A stretch of DNA of 64,000 nucleotides from Salinimicrobium flavum (GCF_042684505.1 NZ_JBHULT010000009.1:176828-240827), one strand, 5' to 3'; counted from the stretch's first letter, positions 52,602 to 62,715 are shown. The notes: generated from the sequence alone by a model not told the origin. Program-made: numbers and translations.

Positions 52602-53145
52602 TTCCTAAATTGAACTTCCTGAGACTGGTTTTGATCCTGGTTATATTTTCTCTTTGCTCTTTATTATCTGAATCAAGATTGTCCAGGTAATCGTTGATCT
52701 GGTTTACCGAAATTCTGTTCTTGCGAATCTGTTCTCGTAAATCGGCTTTTGTATTCAGGTTAAAAACCACCTTTTTCAGAAGAGGCTTAAGTTTTTCACC
52801 GAGAACATTCATATGCTTCTTAAGGATAAAACCTGAGGCACCTGAAAGAATAGTATTGGCAGCCAATTCTTCATCCTGTAAGGTTCCCGTCAGGAAAATA
52901 AATGGAGTAGTTGGATCGATCTCCCTCACCAGATCCAGGATCTCAAGACCGGTGCAGGTTGGGAGATTATAATCGGAGATCACCACATCTGGCACAAAAT
53001 TGATCATCTTATCGCGGCAGGAACTTAGATCCTGAACCTCTTCGATATCCGGAGCTTCAACCAATTCAGCCAAAGCCCGTTTTGTGATCAGAATATCGGC
53101 TTCATTATCTTCAACCAGTAAAATCCTTAATGGAACGTTGATCAT
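52570..53145 (-). CDS. Response regulator: receiver domain with coiled C-terminus
   Basis: The 191-residue protein has a receiver domain (about 5-125): acidic pocket VEDNEAD, phosphoacceptor D58 in ISDYNLPTCTG, T86 in FLTGT and K109/K110. A charged helical tail (about 130-191, RISVNQINDYLDNLDSDNKEQREN) follows, without a known DNA-binding fold. It probably signals by protein contact. It lies 55 bp downstream of the CheB/CheR/PAS kinase gene and overlaps the heme oxygenase gene, so a three-gene operon is likely. Confidence 0.88.
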   Translation of the reverse strand: MINVPLRILLVEDNEADILITKRALAELVEAPDIEEVQDLSSCRDKMINFVPDVVISDYNLPTCTGLEILDLVREIDPTTPFIFLTGTLQDEELAANTILSGASGFILKKHMNVLGEKLKPLLKKVVFNLNTKADLREQIRKNRISVNQINDYLDNLDSDNKEQRENITRIKTSLRKFNLGNEDEDYDRNP

Positions 53146-53200
53146 ACGTTTGTTTTAAATTTGCAAACCCAGTTAAAAAAGGGGTTCGAACATCTGGTGG

Positions 53201-56200
53201 TTAACCTTTAAATTTTATGTAGAAAGAACTTCCCACACCCACCTGGGAATCTACCCAAATGCTTCCTTCATGGAGTAGCACGATCTTTTCAACATGTGCC
53301 AGACCCACTCCCGTACCATCTTTAGCTTCATGTTTTTTTACACGGTTAAAGATCGTGAAGATATTCTGGAGATCTTCTTTAGCGATCCCCACCCCGTTAT
53401 CAACTATAGAAAACACCCAGAATTCCCCCTCCCTGTACGAAGAGATGCGTACTTCAGGGTTCCTGTCTTCGGGGGTGTATTTAATGGCATTACTTATAAG
53501 GTTTTGGAACATTAATCTTAGTTCCACTTCATAACCTTCTATGGCAGGCAGATCTCCACAATGTATCTTCGCACCGGTATCCTTAATGCTTTTATCAAGA
53601 TCATATTTCACCACTTCTACCAGTTCACGGGTATCAACCAATTTCTTTTGGCCGTTACGTCCAATCCTGGAATGTTCCAGCAGGGCTTTGATCTGGTTGG
53701 AAAGGCGTGAAGAAGCATCTTCAATATAGGACACGTAATTCTTTCCTTTATCATCCAGATTAGCCGAGTAGATCTTGCCCAATACATCACTTCCAAATTT
53801 AATGGTGGAAAGCGGCTCCTGCAGATCATGAGAACAAATTGAAACGAACTGTTCAAGATCGCGGTTTGCCCTTTCAAGATCTGCTTTTTGTTCTTTAAGT
53901 TGTTCTTCTGCACGTTTGAGGGCGGTAATATCTGCGAAGGTATGACGTATGGCAATGATATTATCCTCCTCATCCCTTTCGGCTGTCGCATTGAGAATAA
54001 CCGGAATGATCTCGCCGGTCCTGGTAAGCAGATCTTGCTCAAGGTTAACGATCTTGCCGTGCTTATTGAATTTCTTGTTCGATTTTAGCGCTTCAACCTG
54101 TGATTCCTCATTATAAAGTTCGAAAAGCGAACGGCCAATAAGATCCTCTTTTGATTCAAATTTAAGCTGTTTTACCGCCATTTTATTGCATTGCAAAATG
54201 ATCGAACTGTGAGGATCGACACTTATGTGCATCATAGGATCTTCTTCATAGAAGCTCTTATAGCGTTTTTCGCTCGCCTGCAGCTTTTCCTTTGATTTTT
54301 GAAGCAGTTCTATGTCGATGAAAGTGATCACAACCCCACTTACCTTTTGTTTAGAATCCATATAAGGCGATATCCTTCTAAGATAATGCTTTCCGTCTTT
54401 GGAAACTACCGCTCTTTCAAGGGTCTTCCCGGTGGAGAGCACTTTTTTAAGACGTACCAAAAGATTACTTTTTCCAATATTTCCCGTAAAATGGCTAATT
54501 GGCCTTCCAACATCAGAATTCAGAAAACTGAAATGTTCCCTGATCGCGGGGGTGAACTTTCGGATAAGCAGGTCTGAATCGAGGAAAATGGTACCTATCT
54601 GTGTACTCTCCAAAAGGTTGTTCATATCGGCATTAAGTGCCGCGAGATCGTCCATCTTCTGAATATTCTCGGCATTCACGGTGTTGATCTCCTCATTCAC
54701 ACTTTGAAGCTCCTCGTTGGTACTCTGGAGTTCCTCGTTGGAAGCCAATAGTTCCTCGTTCGCGGCCTGAAGTTCTTCATTACTGGTCTCGATCTCCTCC
54801 AGGGAACTTTGAAGCTCCTCTTTTGTGAGCTTTAACTCTTCTTCAAGGTTAGATACGTATTCTTTAGTACGACGGGTAAGAGTGATATTATCCACCTCTT
54901 CCACATCATCAAGTTTAAGTTCCTTTTCTATGAAAGTTATGACGTAACTGGTATCATCCTTCAGGTTATGATGTTCATAAGGTTTAATTATGATATCTAC
55001 AGCCTTTTTACTGCCCTCATGTTGAAATGAAGCGTCTTTGTAATATACTTTCTTCTGATGTTTTTCTGCCTTCTTTAGGGTATTCTGGACCAAATATTTA
55101 AGATCTGCTTCCAGCATTTCCAGAAGGTTAATAGAAAATCCGCTCACCGGCAGATTAGCATATTTCCTGAATTCCCCAATAGCATCAAGTATATTATACT
55201 CGGAATCTATAAAGACACTCGCCCCGTTAAAATGTTCCAGGATGATGTCATTGAATTCCAGGTGAAGTTTATTTTTGGCAGGCTGTACCGAATATTTTTT
55301 CGCAGCCAGTTCTTTTGTACCAGAATTCTCAATAAGGCCGGTTGTTGCAGCATGAGATAAACCTGTATTCAAACGTTTACTGGGATTGATGTTTTTATAG
55401 ATCTTCCATTTCCGGTCGACTTCCGCAAATTCCGATTTATGGCTCTGGACGCTTTCACTGGTGCCCAATACAAGGATCCCATCCTGTTTCAGGGAATAAT
55501 GAAGAACATTTAAAGCCTTTTTCTGAATGGCGGGCTGGAAATAGATCAACAGGTTTCGGCAGGACACCATGTCCATATTGCTGAACGGCGGATTCTTAAT
55601 TACATTATGCCTTGAAAACACCACGGCACTACGTATCTTTTCAACCACCCTGTAGGAATTCGTGAAACTCAGGAAATATTTGTTGAGGAATTCTGCAGGT
55701 ACATCGGCAGCAATGCTTTCAGGATATGTCCCTTTACCTCCTATCTCCAGATGTTTTTCTGAAATATCAGTCGCAAAGATCTTGACCTCCAGGTGTTTTC
55801 CTTGTTTTTCCATTTCTTCAAAAATGCACATGGCAAAGGAATAAGCCTCTTCGCCGGTGCTGCAGGCAACATCCCACATTTTCAGGGTTTCTCCTTCCTT
55901 CTTATCCTTTACAAGTTGGGGAACAACTTTCTCCCGAAGTATTTCCCATACTTTACTATCCCTGAAAAATTTGGTGACCCCAATAAGGAACTCCCTGTAA
56001 AGTATCTCCACTTCTTCTTCCTTAGAAGTTAGATAGTCGTAATATTCAGCAAGGGACCGGCATTTACAAACGCTGACCCGTCTCGCGATACGCCTGGCAA
56101 GGGTGGAGCGTTTATACTCCCTGAAATCGAGTCCGGTCTTTTGATCAACGAAATTTAAAATTTTCATTAATTCAGACTGGTCATATGCTACATCCCCATC

Positions 56201-56839
56201 CTTGAAATGAAAAACGGCAGGTGCCGAAATAAAATTACCAATTTCAGGTGCCATTTTTTGAACCGGCAGCACGTAATCTACCAGTCCGGTTGCTATCGCG
56301 CTTTGAGGCATTCCGTCAAACTGAGCTTCCCCGGGTTCCTGTACCATGACCATCCCGTCATTTTCCTTAATAGCCCGAGCCCCGCGTGTTCCATCACTCC
56401 CAGTACCACTAAGAACTACGCCAATTGCTCTTTCCCTGGTTTCACGGGCAAGGGACTCAAAAAAGATATCAATAGGTAAATTCAGGGTTTGGCTCTTTGG
56501 TTTATCGGTAAGATAAAGAGAAGATCCTTTTAGCACCAGATTGTTTACGGGTGGAATAAGATAGATATGCCCGGGCTTCACTTCCAGGCCGTCACTTACT
56601 TCTACAATTGGCAAAGAAGTGCTTCGCTTCAGCAGTTCTCCCATCATGCTCTTGTAATCTGGAGATAAATGTTGAATTACCACATACGCACAACTGGAAT
56701 CATTGGGGACGTTCTTAAAAAAGGCTTTTAAAGCCTCCAATCCTCCTGCACTGGCTCCAATTGCCACAATTCGGGCATCAGCGGTTATAACCTGAGAGTC
56801 AGTAAGAGGGATAGGGGAATTTTCACTGTTTTTCCTCAT
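53201..56839 (-). CDS. CheB-CheR-PAS hybrid histidine kinase
   Basis: The 1212-residue protein combines four activities. A CheB methylesterase domain (about 22-205) has catalytic S30 (GASAGG), H57 (IQHLS) and D149 (GTGSDG). A CheR methyltransferase domain (about 215-480) has ACSTGEE and RNLLIYF. A glutamate-rich coiled coil with repeats like SNEELQAANEELLAS occupies about 665-735, followed by two PAS/PAC modules (about 740-860, 865-985). A kinase core follows: H-box FVSICSHDLQEP with H1004, N-box N1113/N1117, D1147-N-G-V-G. No receiver domain precedes CheB. Such chimeras link chemotaxis-like methylation to two-component signalling, but no chemoreceptor is in the window. The coupled response regulator downstream is the likely target. 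Confidence 0.93.
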   Translation of the reverse strand: MRKNSENSPIPLTDSQVITADARIVAIGASAGGLEALKAFFKNVPNDSSCAYVVIQHLSPDYKSMMGELLKRSTSLPIVEVSDGLEVKPGHIYLIPPVNNLVLKGSSLYLTDKPKSQTLNLPIDIFFESLARETRERAIGVVLSGTGSDGTRGARAIKENDGMVMVQEPGEAQFDGMPQSAIATGLVDYVLPVQKMAPEIGNFISAPAVFHFKDGDVAYDQSELMKILNFVDQKTGLDFREYKRSTLARRIARRVSVCKCRSLAEYYDYLTSKEEEVEILYREFLIGVTKFFRDSKVWEILREKVVPQLVKDKKEGETLKMWDVACSTGEEAYSFAMCIFEEMEKQGKHLEVKIFATDISEKHLEIGGKGTYPESIAADVPAEFLNKYFLSFTNSYRVVEKIRSAVVFSRHNVIKNPPFSNMDMVSCRNLLIYFQPAIQKKALNVLHYSLKQDGILVLGTSESVQSHKSEFAEVDRKWKIYKNINPSKRLNTGLSHAATTGLIENSGTKELAAKKYSVQPAKNKLHLEFNDIILEHFNGASVFIDSEYNILDAIGEFRKYANLPVSGFSINLLEMLEADLKYLVQNTLKKAEKHQKKVYYKDASFQHEGSKKAVDIIIKPYEHHNLKDDTSYVITFIEKELKLDDVEEVDNITLTRRTKEYVSNLEEELKLTKEELQSSLEEIETSNEELQAANEELLASNEELQSTNEELQSVNEEINTVNAENIQKMDDLAALNADMNNLLESTQIGTIFLDSDLLIRKFTPAIREHFSFLNSDVGRPISHFTGNIGKSNLLVRLKKVLSTGKTLERAVVSKDGKHYLRRISPYMDSKQKVSGVVITFIDIELLQKSKEKLQASEKRYKSFYEEDPMMHISVDPHSSIILQCNKMAVKQLKFESKEDLIGRSLFELYNEESQVEALKSNKKFNKHGKIVNLEQDLLTRTGEIIPVILNATAERDEEDNIIAIRHTFADITALKRAEEQLKEQKADLERANRDLEQFVSICSHDLQEPLSTIKFGSDVLGKIYSANLDDKGKNYVSYIEDASSRLSNQIKALLEHSRIGRNGQKKLVDTRELVEVVKYDLDKSIKDTGAKIHCGDLPAIEGYEVELRLMFQNLISNAIKYTPEDRNPEVRISSYREGEFWVFSIVDNGVGIAKEDLQNIFTIFNRVKKHEAKDGTGVGLAHVEKIVLLHEGSIWVDSQVGVGSSFYIKFKG

Positions 56840-56890
56840 AGGAAATTAATAGGAATGTTGTTACACAGAATCTTAAGTGGGTCAAAATCT

Positions 56891-56919
56891 CAAAAATAAA
56901 GTTTAAAAAGCAACATCAA
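56891..56919 (-). promoter_or_regulatory. Candidate flavobacterial promoter of the CheB-CheR kinase operon
   Basis: On the minus strand TATTTTTG (56898 to 56891) matches the -7 consensus TAnnTTTG, and TTG (56919 to 56917) stands 18 bp upstream, within the usual -33 spacing of about 17-23 bp. The -7 box ends 52 bp before the start codon. Confidence 0.5.
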
Positions 56920-57376
56920 GACCGCTTTTGCCATTTAGAATGACAGAATGCAACGATTTATAATAAAATTTTAAGAAGTCAGGATACAAGATTTTTAACG
57001 AACGTGAAATTATTATAATTAAGGATTATTTCCTGTTAAAGGTCTGTTAACTCACTATATAAAGTACCCTCAGTATTTAGAAAATATGAAAAATCACAGA
57101 AAACAGTAAATACTTTTGCGAAGTGATTTCCCCTTGATTCTCTAAAATTCAAGGTATTTCTCATACTAACGGCCTCCACTACGTTTTCCCATAAAAATAA
57201 AACCGGCCCTTAAAAAAAACCTCCTCCCCCAAAGCTGTTTTTTCTAATTCCCGGTTTATGGTTATGCTTCTTAATAAATTAATTCTGAAGCATTTATACA
57301 ACTAAAGATACTTCTTAAAAAGACACTTCGCAATCGCCTTTTTGAGTGATATTAAAAAACTCTTTAATACATAAAA

Positions 57377-57410
57377 AATGCTTCTGAAAAATGGTCTTTT
57401 CAGAAGCATT
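57377..57410 (-). terminator. Strong terminator after the T9SS metalloprotease gene
   Basis: AATGCTTCTGAAAA and TTTTCAGAAGCATT are perfect 14-bp arms around ATGGTC. On the minus strand the stem is followed by a T run. It lies about 35 bp past the stop codon, in the 605-bp gap (56840-57444). The rest of the gap holds the candidate promoter at 56891-56919 and otherwise nothing recognised. Confidence 0.85.
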
Positions 57411-57444
57411 AATTTTTACAGGCCCCTGAGTTCATTTACATTAC

Positions 57445-60400
57445 TCACTCCTTGATCAGGTTTAACTGGTATGATTCAGTGTTACTCTCCAGTTTTAAAA
57501 TATAAACTCCGGAATTCCAGCTTTCTGTATTTACATTCCAATAGATGTTTCCGCCGCCAGAGGGAACCATAAAGGAACCATGTTCGATTAAACGGCTGTT
57601 AAGATCATAAATAGCAGCATCAAACGATTTTTCTCCAAAACCTTCAGAAAAACTTATATAAAACCCATTGCTTTCAACAGGATTTGGATATGCAAAAGGA
57701 ACTTCCTCTGAAGCATAACTTTGATCCTCGCTAATAGTCGCTGCCATGGCACAGGAAGTACCTGAAGCATTAGATTGCATTTTAACTTCGGTGCCTGTGC
57801 TGTCATTCCAATACACGATAACCTGTGTCTGGCCTTTTGAAACTACAGAAGTGGTAAATTCATTTGATTCTCCTGCATTTAGACTGAAAGCACCCGACTC
57901 TGAACCCTTTCTCACTTCCCATCTCACCTCTACCGTGCATGAACCGGGGTTGTTCACCGTCCAGTAAACCAGAGAACCGGAAGTACAGTCGCTCAGGTTC
58001 AGGTTATCTGTTCCCAAACAAGTTGTACTTTCACAGGCATCTCCAATTCCATTACCATTAGCATCAGCCTGATCTGAATTTGCCACTTCGGGGCAATTGT
58101 CTTCTGAATCGGCTACTCCATCATTATCTGAATCTACTATCACGTTGGTGGCATCTACTCCATCGCAATTTTGATCGATCCCATCATCGGGAATGTCTTC
58201 CGCCTCAGGATGTATTTCGGCATCGGTGTCATCACAGTCTCCTGCTCTTGTTACATAATGCCCTTCAGGTTTGGTACAGGAAGAAATATTTGTTTCAGCA
58301 GAATCAATTCCATAGCCGTCCATATCGGCATCTACATACCATATCTGTACTTCACAATCTCCTGTGACCTGTACTTCAGCACTGAATTCAGAAGTATTTC
58401 CTTCCGCATCTGTAGCGGTGGCAGTCACTTTATCTCCGGATATTAAACTGCTACCGGAAGGCAAACCAATAATAACGGCTTTGGTTTTCTTTCCTTTAGG
58501 AATATCATTTTCAGTATACACATCACTTCCCAGATATTCCACTCCCTGCCGGTTTCCATCGCTTTTGAATAATTCCACAGTAAGAGGAAAGGCACTATAG
58601 CCGGGATCTGAAGGCAGAAGGTAATTAATGGTCAAACTACCAGATTCCATTGTGGCTCCTTCAGAGAGTTCGGGATAATTCTGAAGATTATTCGGGCCGT
58701 TATCTGAATCCAGCCGGTCATTCCTGCTTATTCCATCATTCCCAAGGTCAATACCTATGGAATTTTGCAAAAACTTATTTTCAAAGATCCTGTTATATCT
58801 GCCATAGCCACTATTTAAAATTATGCCAGCCTGCGAGTGATAAGCAATAAGATTCGAATTTCCTGAACTGACACCACCTATTTCCTGAAAAGAACCATTG
58901 AGCACAATTCCTGCAAGCCCGTTAGGAAGAGGCGACGTTCTATCTGTTTGAGTACCTAAATTATTGTTTAAAATACGGTTATAGGCTCCATTATTGATCC
59001 AGATCCCATATTCAGAATTACCGGATATTACATTCCCTCTTTCCGGCTCTCCAATAATATTATAGGTACCATTAAATATCTGAATACCATTTCTATTTGG
59101 TATCGCCAAGGTGCCTGCAGCATTGGAACCAATGAAATTCTGAACAATTATATCATTACTGGATTCAAGAAAAATACCTTCATCAAGATTTCCTGATATA
59201 GTATTGTTTTGGATACGATTACCACCATAATATTGTTGCTGTTCCCCTCCCAGAAGGTTGATACCCGTAGCATTGGGAAGAGGAGCATTTCCTTCTAAAT
59301 CTGTACCGATTTTATTTGAGGAAATGATATTATTTTTAGAGTAATATATTCGTATTCCGGTTTCATTTCCCGAAATAAGGTTACCTGCCCCTACCTCACC
59401 TACAAAATTGGAACCTCCCAGGTGGATACGCATCCCGTCTATATTAGGAAGGGAATATTTACCCGTAACATCTGTACCTATTAAATTGTTTTTCACAGTA
59501 TTTTCGGTACCACTAAGGACCAGCCCCGCAGCAGTACTTCCGGAAATAAGGTTATTAATAATATTATTATGGGAGGAATATGGTTGATCATTATTAATAA
59601 CTTTTCTTCTATCTATTCCGGTCCAAATTCCAAATCTATTTTTAATGGTATCATTTCCATTAATATTAGTTCCGAAAAAATTATTAGTAATATTATTATT
59701 GTGAGCATTATCTAAAGAAATCGCTCTGCCATTGCCTCCAAAAAGATTACCATCAGATTCTCCGGCACCTCCAATTGTGTTACCACTACTGTTGTCGAGA
59801 TAGACACCGTCGTAATTTGGATTTGCTGTCATCCCATCTACAGAAGTCCCAATTTTATTTCCTTCAATGAGATGATCATTAGTATTTTTGAGAAAGATTG
59901 CCATTGTATAAAGTCCATTGTTAAATCCGCCCATGGTAAATCCTTTTATTACACTACCGGAAGAATTTCCCATAAGCCCAAAGCCATATTCCCCATCCAC
60001 TTCTGAAACTCCTGCGATATTGCTTCCATCAATAACCACCTGGTGGTTAGTAAATGAATAGTTTTGTTGGGTAGTGCCGTCTAATACCACCGGGTTTGTA
60101 ATAATTGGTAAACCATCACTAAGACGGATAACAGGGGAGTCTATTGAAGGAATATTAAAGTGAATCTTGTCTTTTCCCCTACTCTTGTTGGCATTCTCAA
60201 TGGCTGCTCTCAGACTGCAATTTCCCTCCAAATCAGCGCAAATGTTGTCTGAAAGATCGGCATCGGGATTATCTAAAGTAGTATTGACTACATAGGTTTT
60301 GGGTTGATAAGGTTCCAAAGTAATTATTTCACTGGTTACCTCTGGCAGTGCATCAACAGTGGCGAGAAGCCGGTACCTTCCAATCTGGTCTATCCTTAGA

Positions 60401-62715
60401 TCTTTGAATGTGACGATTCCTTCTTTTGCTGAAAGTGTTTTCACCCCGCTCAAGACACCTCCGGAATTATCTAAATCAAGAAGAGAAATGGTCACGGAAC
60501 CTGAGGAAGAAATTTTATTTCCTCCCAGATCCTGAAATTCCAGTGTTACATTATCAAGGGAATTTCCTGTCTCTCCATGTAAGGGAACGCCTGTAAACCG
60601 GAGAGCATTTGGAACTCCCGTTGTAGTGAACTGCAGAGGTTCAGAAAAATCTGATAAGGATCCTTCACAAATACTTCTTACTCTTACTTCATAGGTAGTT
60701 GTACTTTCCAGACCATCTAATTCCACATAGGGTAAAAATATCTCTCTTTTTAAAGACCATATTTCGTCTCCGGATTTTCTATACTCTACCTCATAGGATC
60801 CAACTCCCGGAACCGGTGTCCACGAATAAGTGATTTTAGAACCTTCAATCCCGGAAATATTTCCTCCCAACGGAGTGGTTGCAGCCTCACACGCGGTAGA
60901 AGCTTGTACATTCAAAGCGTAATCTTCAACCTCTCCATTCTTTGTAAGACCACAAGGAGTTATAACAGGATCATTTTCTTTATCATATGATCTGATTCGC
61001 AGTCTCTTTCTTCCCATGGAAGTATTGACTGGTGCAGTTATGGAAAAATTATAGGAGGTAAGATCTTCATCCGGGACATCTAATTTTTCTTTTTCAGGAT
61101 CAAAAATTCCGTCATTGTCCCAATCTACCCATGCAGCAATTCTTTTCCCCGTAATATGCCCACCAACGTCTACCTTAACCTCATTAATTTCCTGTTTTGA
61201 AATACAAAAAGGTATCCCAAAGTAATTGCTGTATAATGATATTCCTGTATTATTGTTAACTTCCTGTATGCTTACGTTTTCAATATACAGAACTCCCATA
61301 TTATTTCCCTGAGCTTTACATGCATCTTTTTCCTCTGAATATTTACCTATAACATTTCTCATAACCCTTATGGTACGGGCACCATCACCTTCCACAGGGT
61401 CTCCTGCTGCAGCTCCTAAATGAATAAACTGAGGATCAGAGAAATTGGGGATTCTTATGCTGTATCTGCCGTCATCATAGTAATTGCCCCCTGGATAACT
61501 CATGACATCACAGTACAAATTGGAATCGGAAGCCTCCCAGCGCCACCCGCCGGACCAGGTGTTCTCAGGCCAGTTTTTCCAGTTCGTGTTCCCCGGCTGG
61601 ACTTTTTGATCTTTATTATGACCAATCCCCATATTATGACCTAACTCATGAATGAAGGTGTAAGAATCGCTGGCTTGTTGTACCCGGGTAACTGAAAAAG
61701 CGGAATTCTTATCTCCGTTAGCATCATTTAACAGCCAGGCTACCCCGCCAACATCAGAAATTAAATTGAACATGGCAACCATGTCAGCCCCCACAGTCGC
61801 TCTTAATGCATGTACTTCATCCAATATGCCGTCATCCTGATCTGTCATTTCAGACAAACTTGTGCCTCCGGAAGTTTCATTATATTCAACCAAACCGGAG
61901 TAAACAAGATTAAAGTTAATTCCCAAAGAACTATTAGCCGAGACATTATTGGCACTGGCAATAGCTGTAGCTATGGTATTTTCGATCCCGTCATTATTTG
62001 CATCTGCCCATTCTTTTGCCGCAGGGGTATATATCAGCATTAGATCGATCACTATCTCTCCTTCAATAATCTCCTCCTCACATGTGAATTTATCCAGTTG
62101 ATTACTTTCACTTTCAACAGGATTAAAATTATCTAAATCCTGATCTTCAACGGGAGAATCTTTTTCGGAATTACCGGGATTTCTTTTTTCTGCATTTTTA
62201 GGGGAGGAGCAATCTTCCAATATATTAAGCTTCTCCGGATCCAGCAGAAAAAGAAAATTTCCTTTTCCTGTTTTGTCCCTTCGGGTAGAATATTTTTCTT
62301 TTAATTCAGGTATATCAACGGTTAGTAGATATGACCCTTCTGAAGTGGTGATATAAGCAAAGGAATAATCGAATTCGTCCAACTTTAAAGTGAGAGTGGT
62401 AACATTATTGACGTCTGTAATCTTTCTAACCACTGTTGACGAGAAATCTTTATCCCTGAAAAGCTGCAGTTGAAGCTTTGTTCCTTTGGTAATAGGTCCT
62501 GGATTTGCTACAGCAGGATTAAGATCAAAAGGGCGGGCTCGTTTAGCCTGCGCAAAAAAGGGAGCTCCTTTCTTTTCTTCCAAAGAGACTTCCGGTTTGT
62601 TTTCAAGTCCGTTTACGTTAATGTTGATTTTTTCCTGAGCATATCCAGCCATGCTTAGCAATAAAAAAAGAGTTATGCACACCAGCTTTCCGGAGAAATT
62701 GTAAAAATTTTTCAT
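57445..62715 (-). CDS. Large T9SS-secreted metalloprotease with beta-helix and Ca-binding repeats
   Basis: From the start chosen at 62715 (MKNFYNFSGKLVC) the protein is 1756 residues with a signal peptide ending YAQ-E. A propeptide-like part comes first, then a reprolysin-type zinc protease with HELGHNMGIGH (61618-61650), exactly HExxHxxGxxH. A GEVEDYALNV-type domain, a fibronectin-III-like domain and a beta-helix (CSLRAAIENANK; six N-x-x-G-[TS] repeats at 59859-58960) follow. The C-terminus has a metal-binding motif (GDCDDTDAEIHPEAEDIPDDG), a thrombospondin type 3 unit (DSDNDGVADSEDNCPEV), a cysteine module (58020-57745) and a T9SS sorting domain (YPNPV to the end). An ATG at 62784 would precede the signal peptide and is rejected. 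Confidence 0.9.
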   Translation of the reverse strand: MKNFYNFSGKLVCITLFLLLSMAGYAQEKININVNGLENKPEVSLEEKKGAPFFAQAKRARPFDLNPAVANPGPITKGTKLQLQLFRDKDFSSTVVRKITDVNNVTTLTLKLDEFDYSFAYITTSEGSYLLTVDIPELKEKYSTRRDKTGKGNFLFLLDPEKLNILEDCSSPKNAEKRNPGNSEKDSPVEDQDLDNFNPVESESNQLDKFTCEEEIIEGEIVIDLMLIYTPAAKEWADANNDGIENTIATAIASANNVSANSSLGINFNLVYSGLVEYNETSGGTSLSEMTDQDDGILDEVHALRATVGADMVAMFNLISDVGGVAWLLNDANGDKNSAFSVTRVQQASDSYTFIHELGHNMGIGHNKDQKVQPGNTNWKNWPENTWSGGWRWEASDSNLYCDVMSYPGGNYYDDGRYSIRIPNFSDPQFIHLGAAAGDPVEGDGARTIRVMRNVIGKYSEEKDACKAQGNNMGVLYIENVSIQEVNNNTGISLYSNYFGIPFCISKQEINEVKVDVGGHITGKRIAAWVDWDNDGIFDPEKEKLDVPDEDLTSYNFSITAPVNTSMGRKRLRIRSYDKENDPVITPCGLTKNGEVEDYALNVQASTACEAATTPLGGNISGIEGSKITYSWTPVPGVGSYEVEYRKSGDEIWSLKREIFLPYVELDGLESTTTYEVRVRSICEGSLSDFSEPLQFTTTGVPNALRFTGVPLHGETGNSLDNVTLEFQDLGGNKISSSGSVTISLLDLDNSGGVLSGVKTLSAKEGIVTFKDLRIDQIGRYRLLATVDALPEVTSEIITLEPYQPKTYVVNTTLDNPDADLSDNICADLEGNCSLRAAIENANKSRGKDKIHFNIPSIDSPVIRLSDGLPIITNPVVLDGTTQQNYSFTNHQVVIDGSNIAGVSEVDGEYGFGLMGNSSGSVIKGFTMGGFNNGLYTMAIFLKNTNDHLIEGNKIGTSVDGMTANPNYDGVYLDNSSGNTIGGAGESDGNLFGGNGRAISLDNAHNNNITNNFFGTNINGNDTIKNRFGIWTGIDRRKVINNDQPYSSHNNIINNLISGSTAAGLVLSGTENTVKNNLIGTDVTGKYSLPNIDGMRIHLGGSNFVGEVGAGNLISGNETGIRIYYSKNNIISSNKIGTDLEGNAPLPNATGINLLGGEQQQYYGGNRIQNNTISGNLDEGIFLESSNDIIVQNFIGSNAAGTLAIPNRNGIQIFNGTYNIIGEPERGNVISGNSEYGIWINNGAYNRILNNNLGTQTDRTSPLPNGLAGIVLNGSFQEIGGVSSGNSNLIAYHSQAGIILNSGYGRYNRIFENKFLQNSIGIDLGNDGISRNDRLDSDNGPNNLQNYPELSEGATMESGSLTINYLLPSDPGYSAFPLTVELFKSDGNRQGVEYLGSDVYTENDIPKGKKTKAVIIGLPSGSSLISGDKVTATATDAEGNTSEFSAEVQVTGDCEVQIWYVDADMDGYGIDSAETNISSCTKPEGHYVTRAGDCDDTDAEIHPEAEDIPDDGIDQNCDGVDATNVIVDSDNDGVADSEDNCPEVANSDQADANGNGIGDACESTTCLGTDNLNLSDCTSGSLVYWTVNNPGSCTVEVRWEVRKGSESGAFSLNAGESNEFTTSVVSKGQTQVIVYWNDSTGTEVKMQSNASGTSCAMAATISEDQSYASEEVPFAYPNPVESNGFYISFSEGFGEKSFDAAIYDLNSRLIEHGSFMVPSGGGNIYWNVNTESWNSGVYILKLESNTESYQLNLIKE

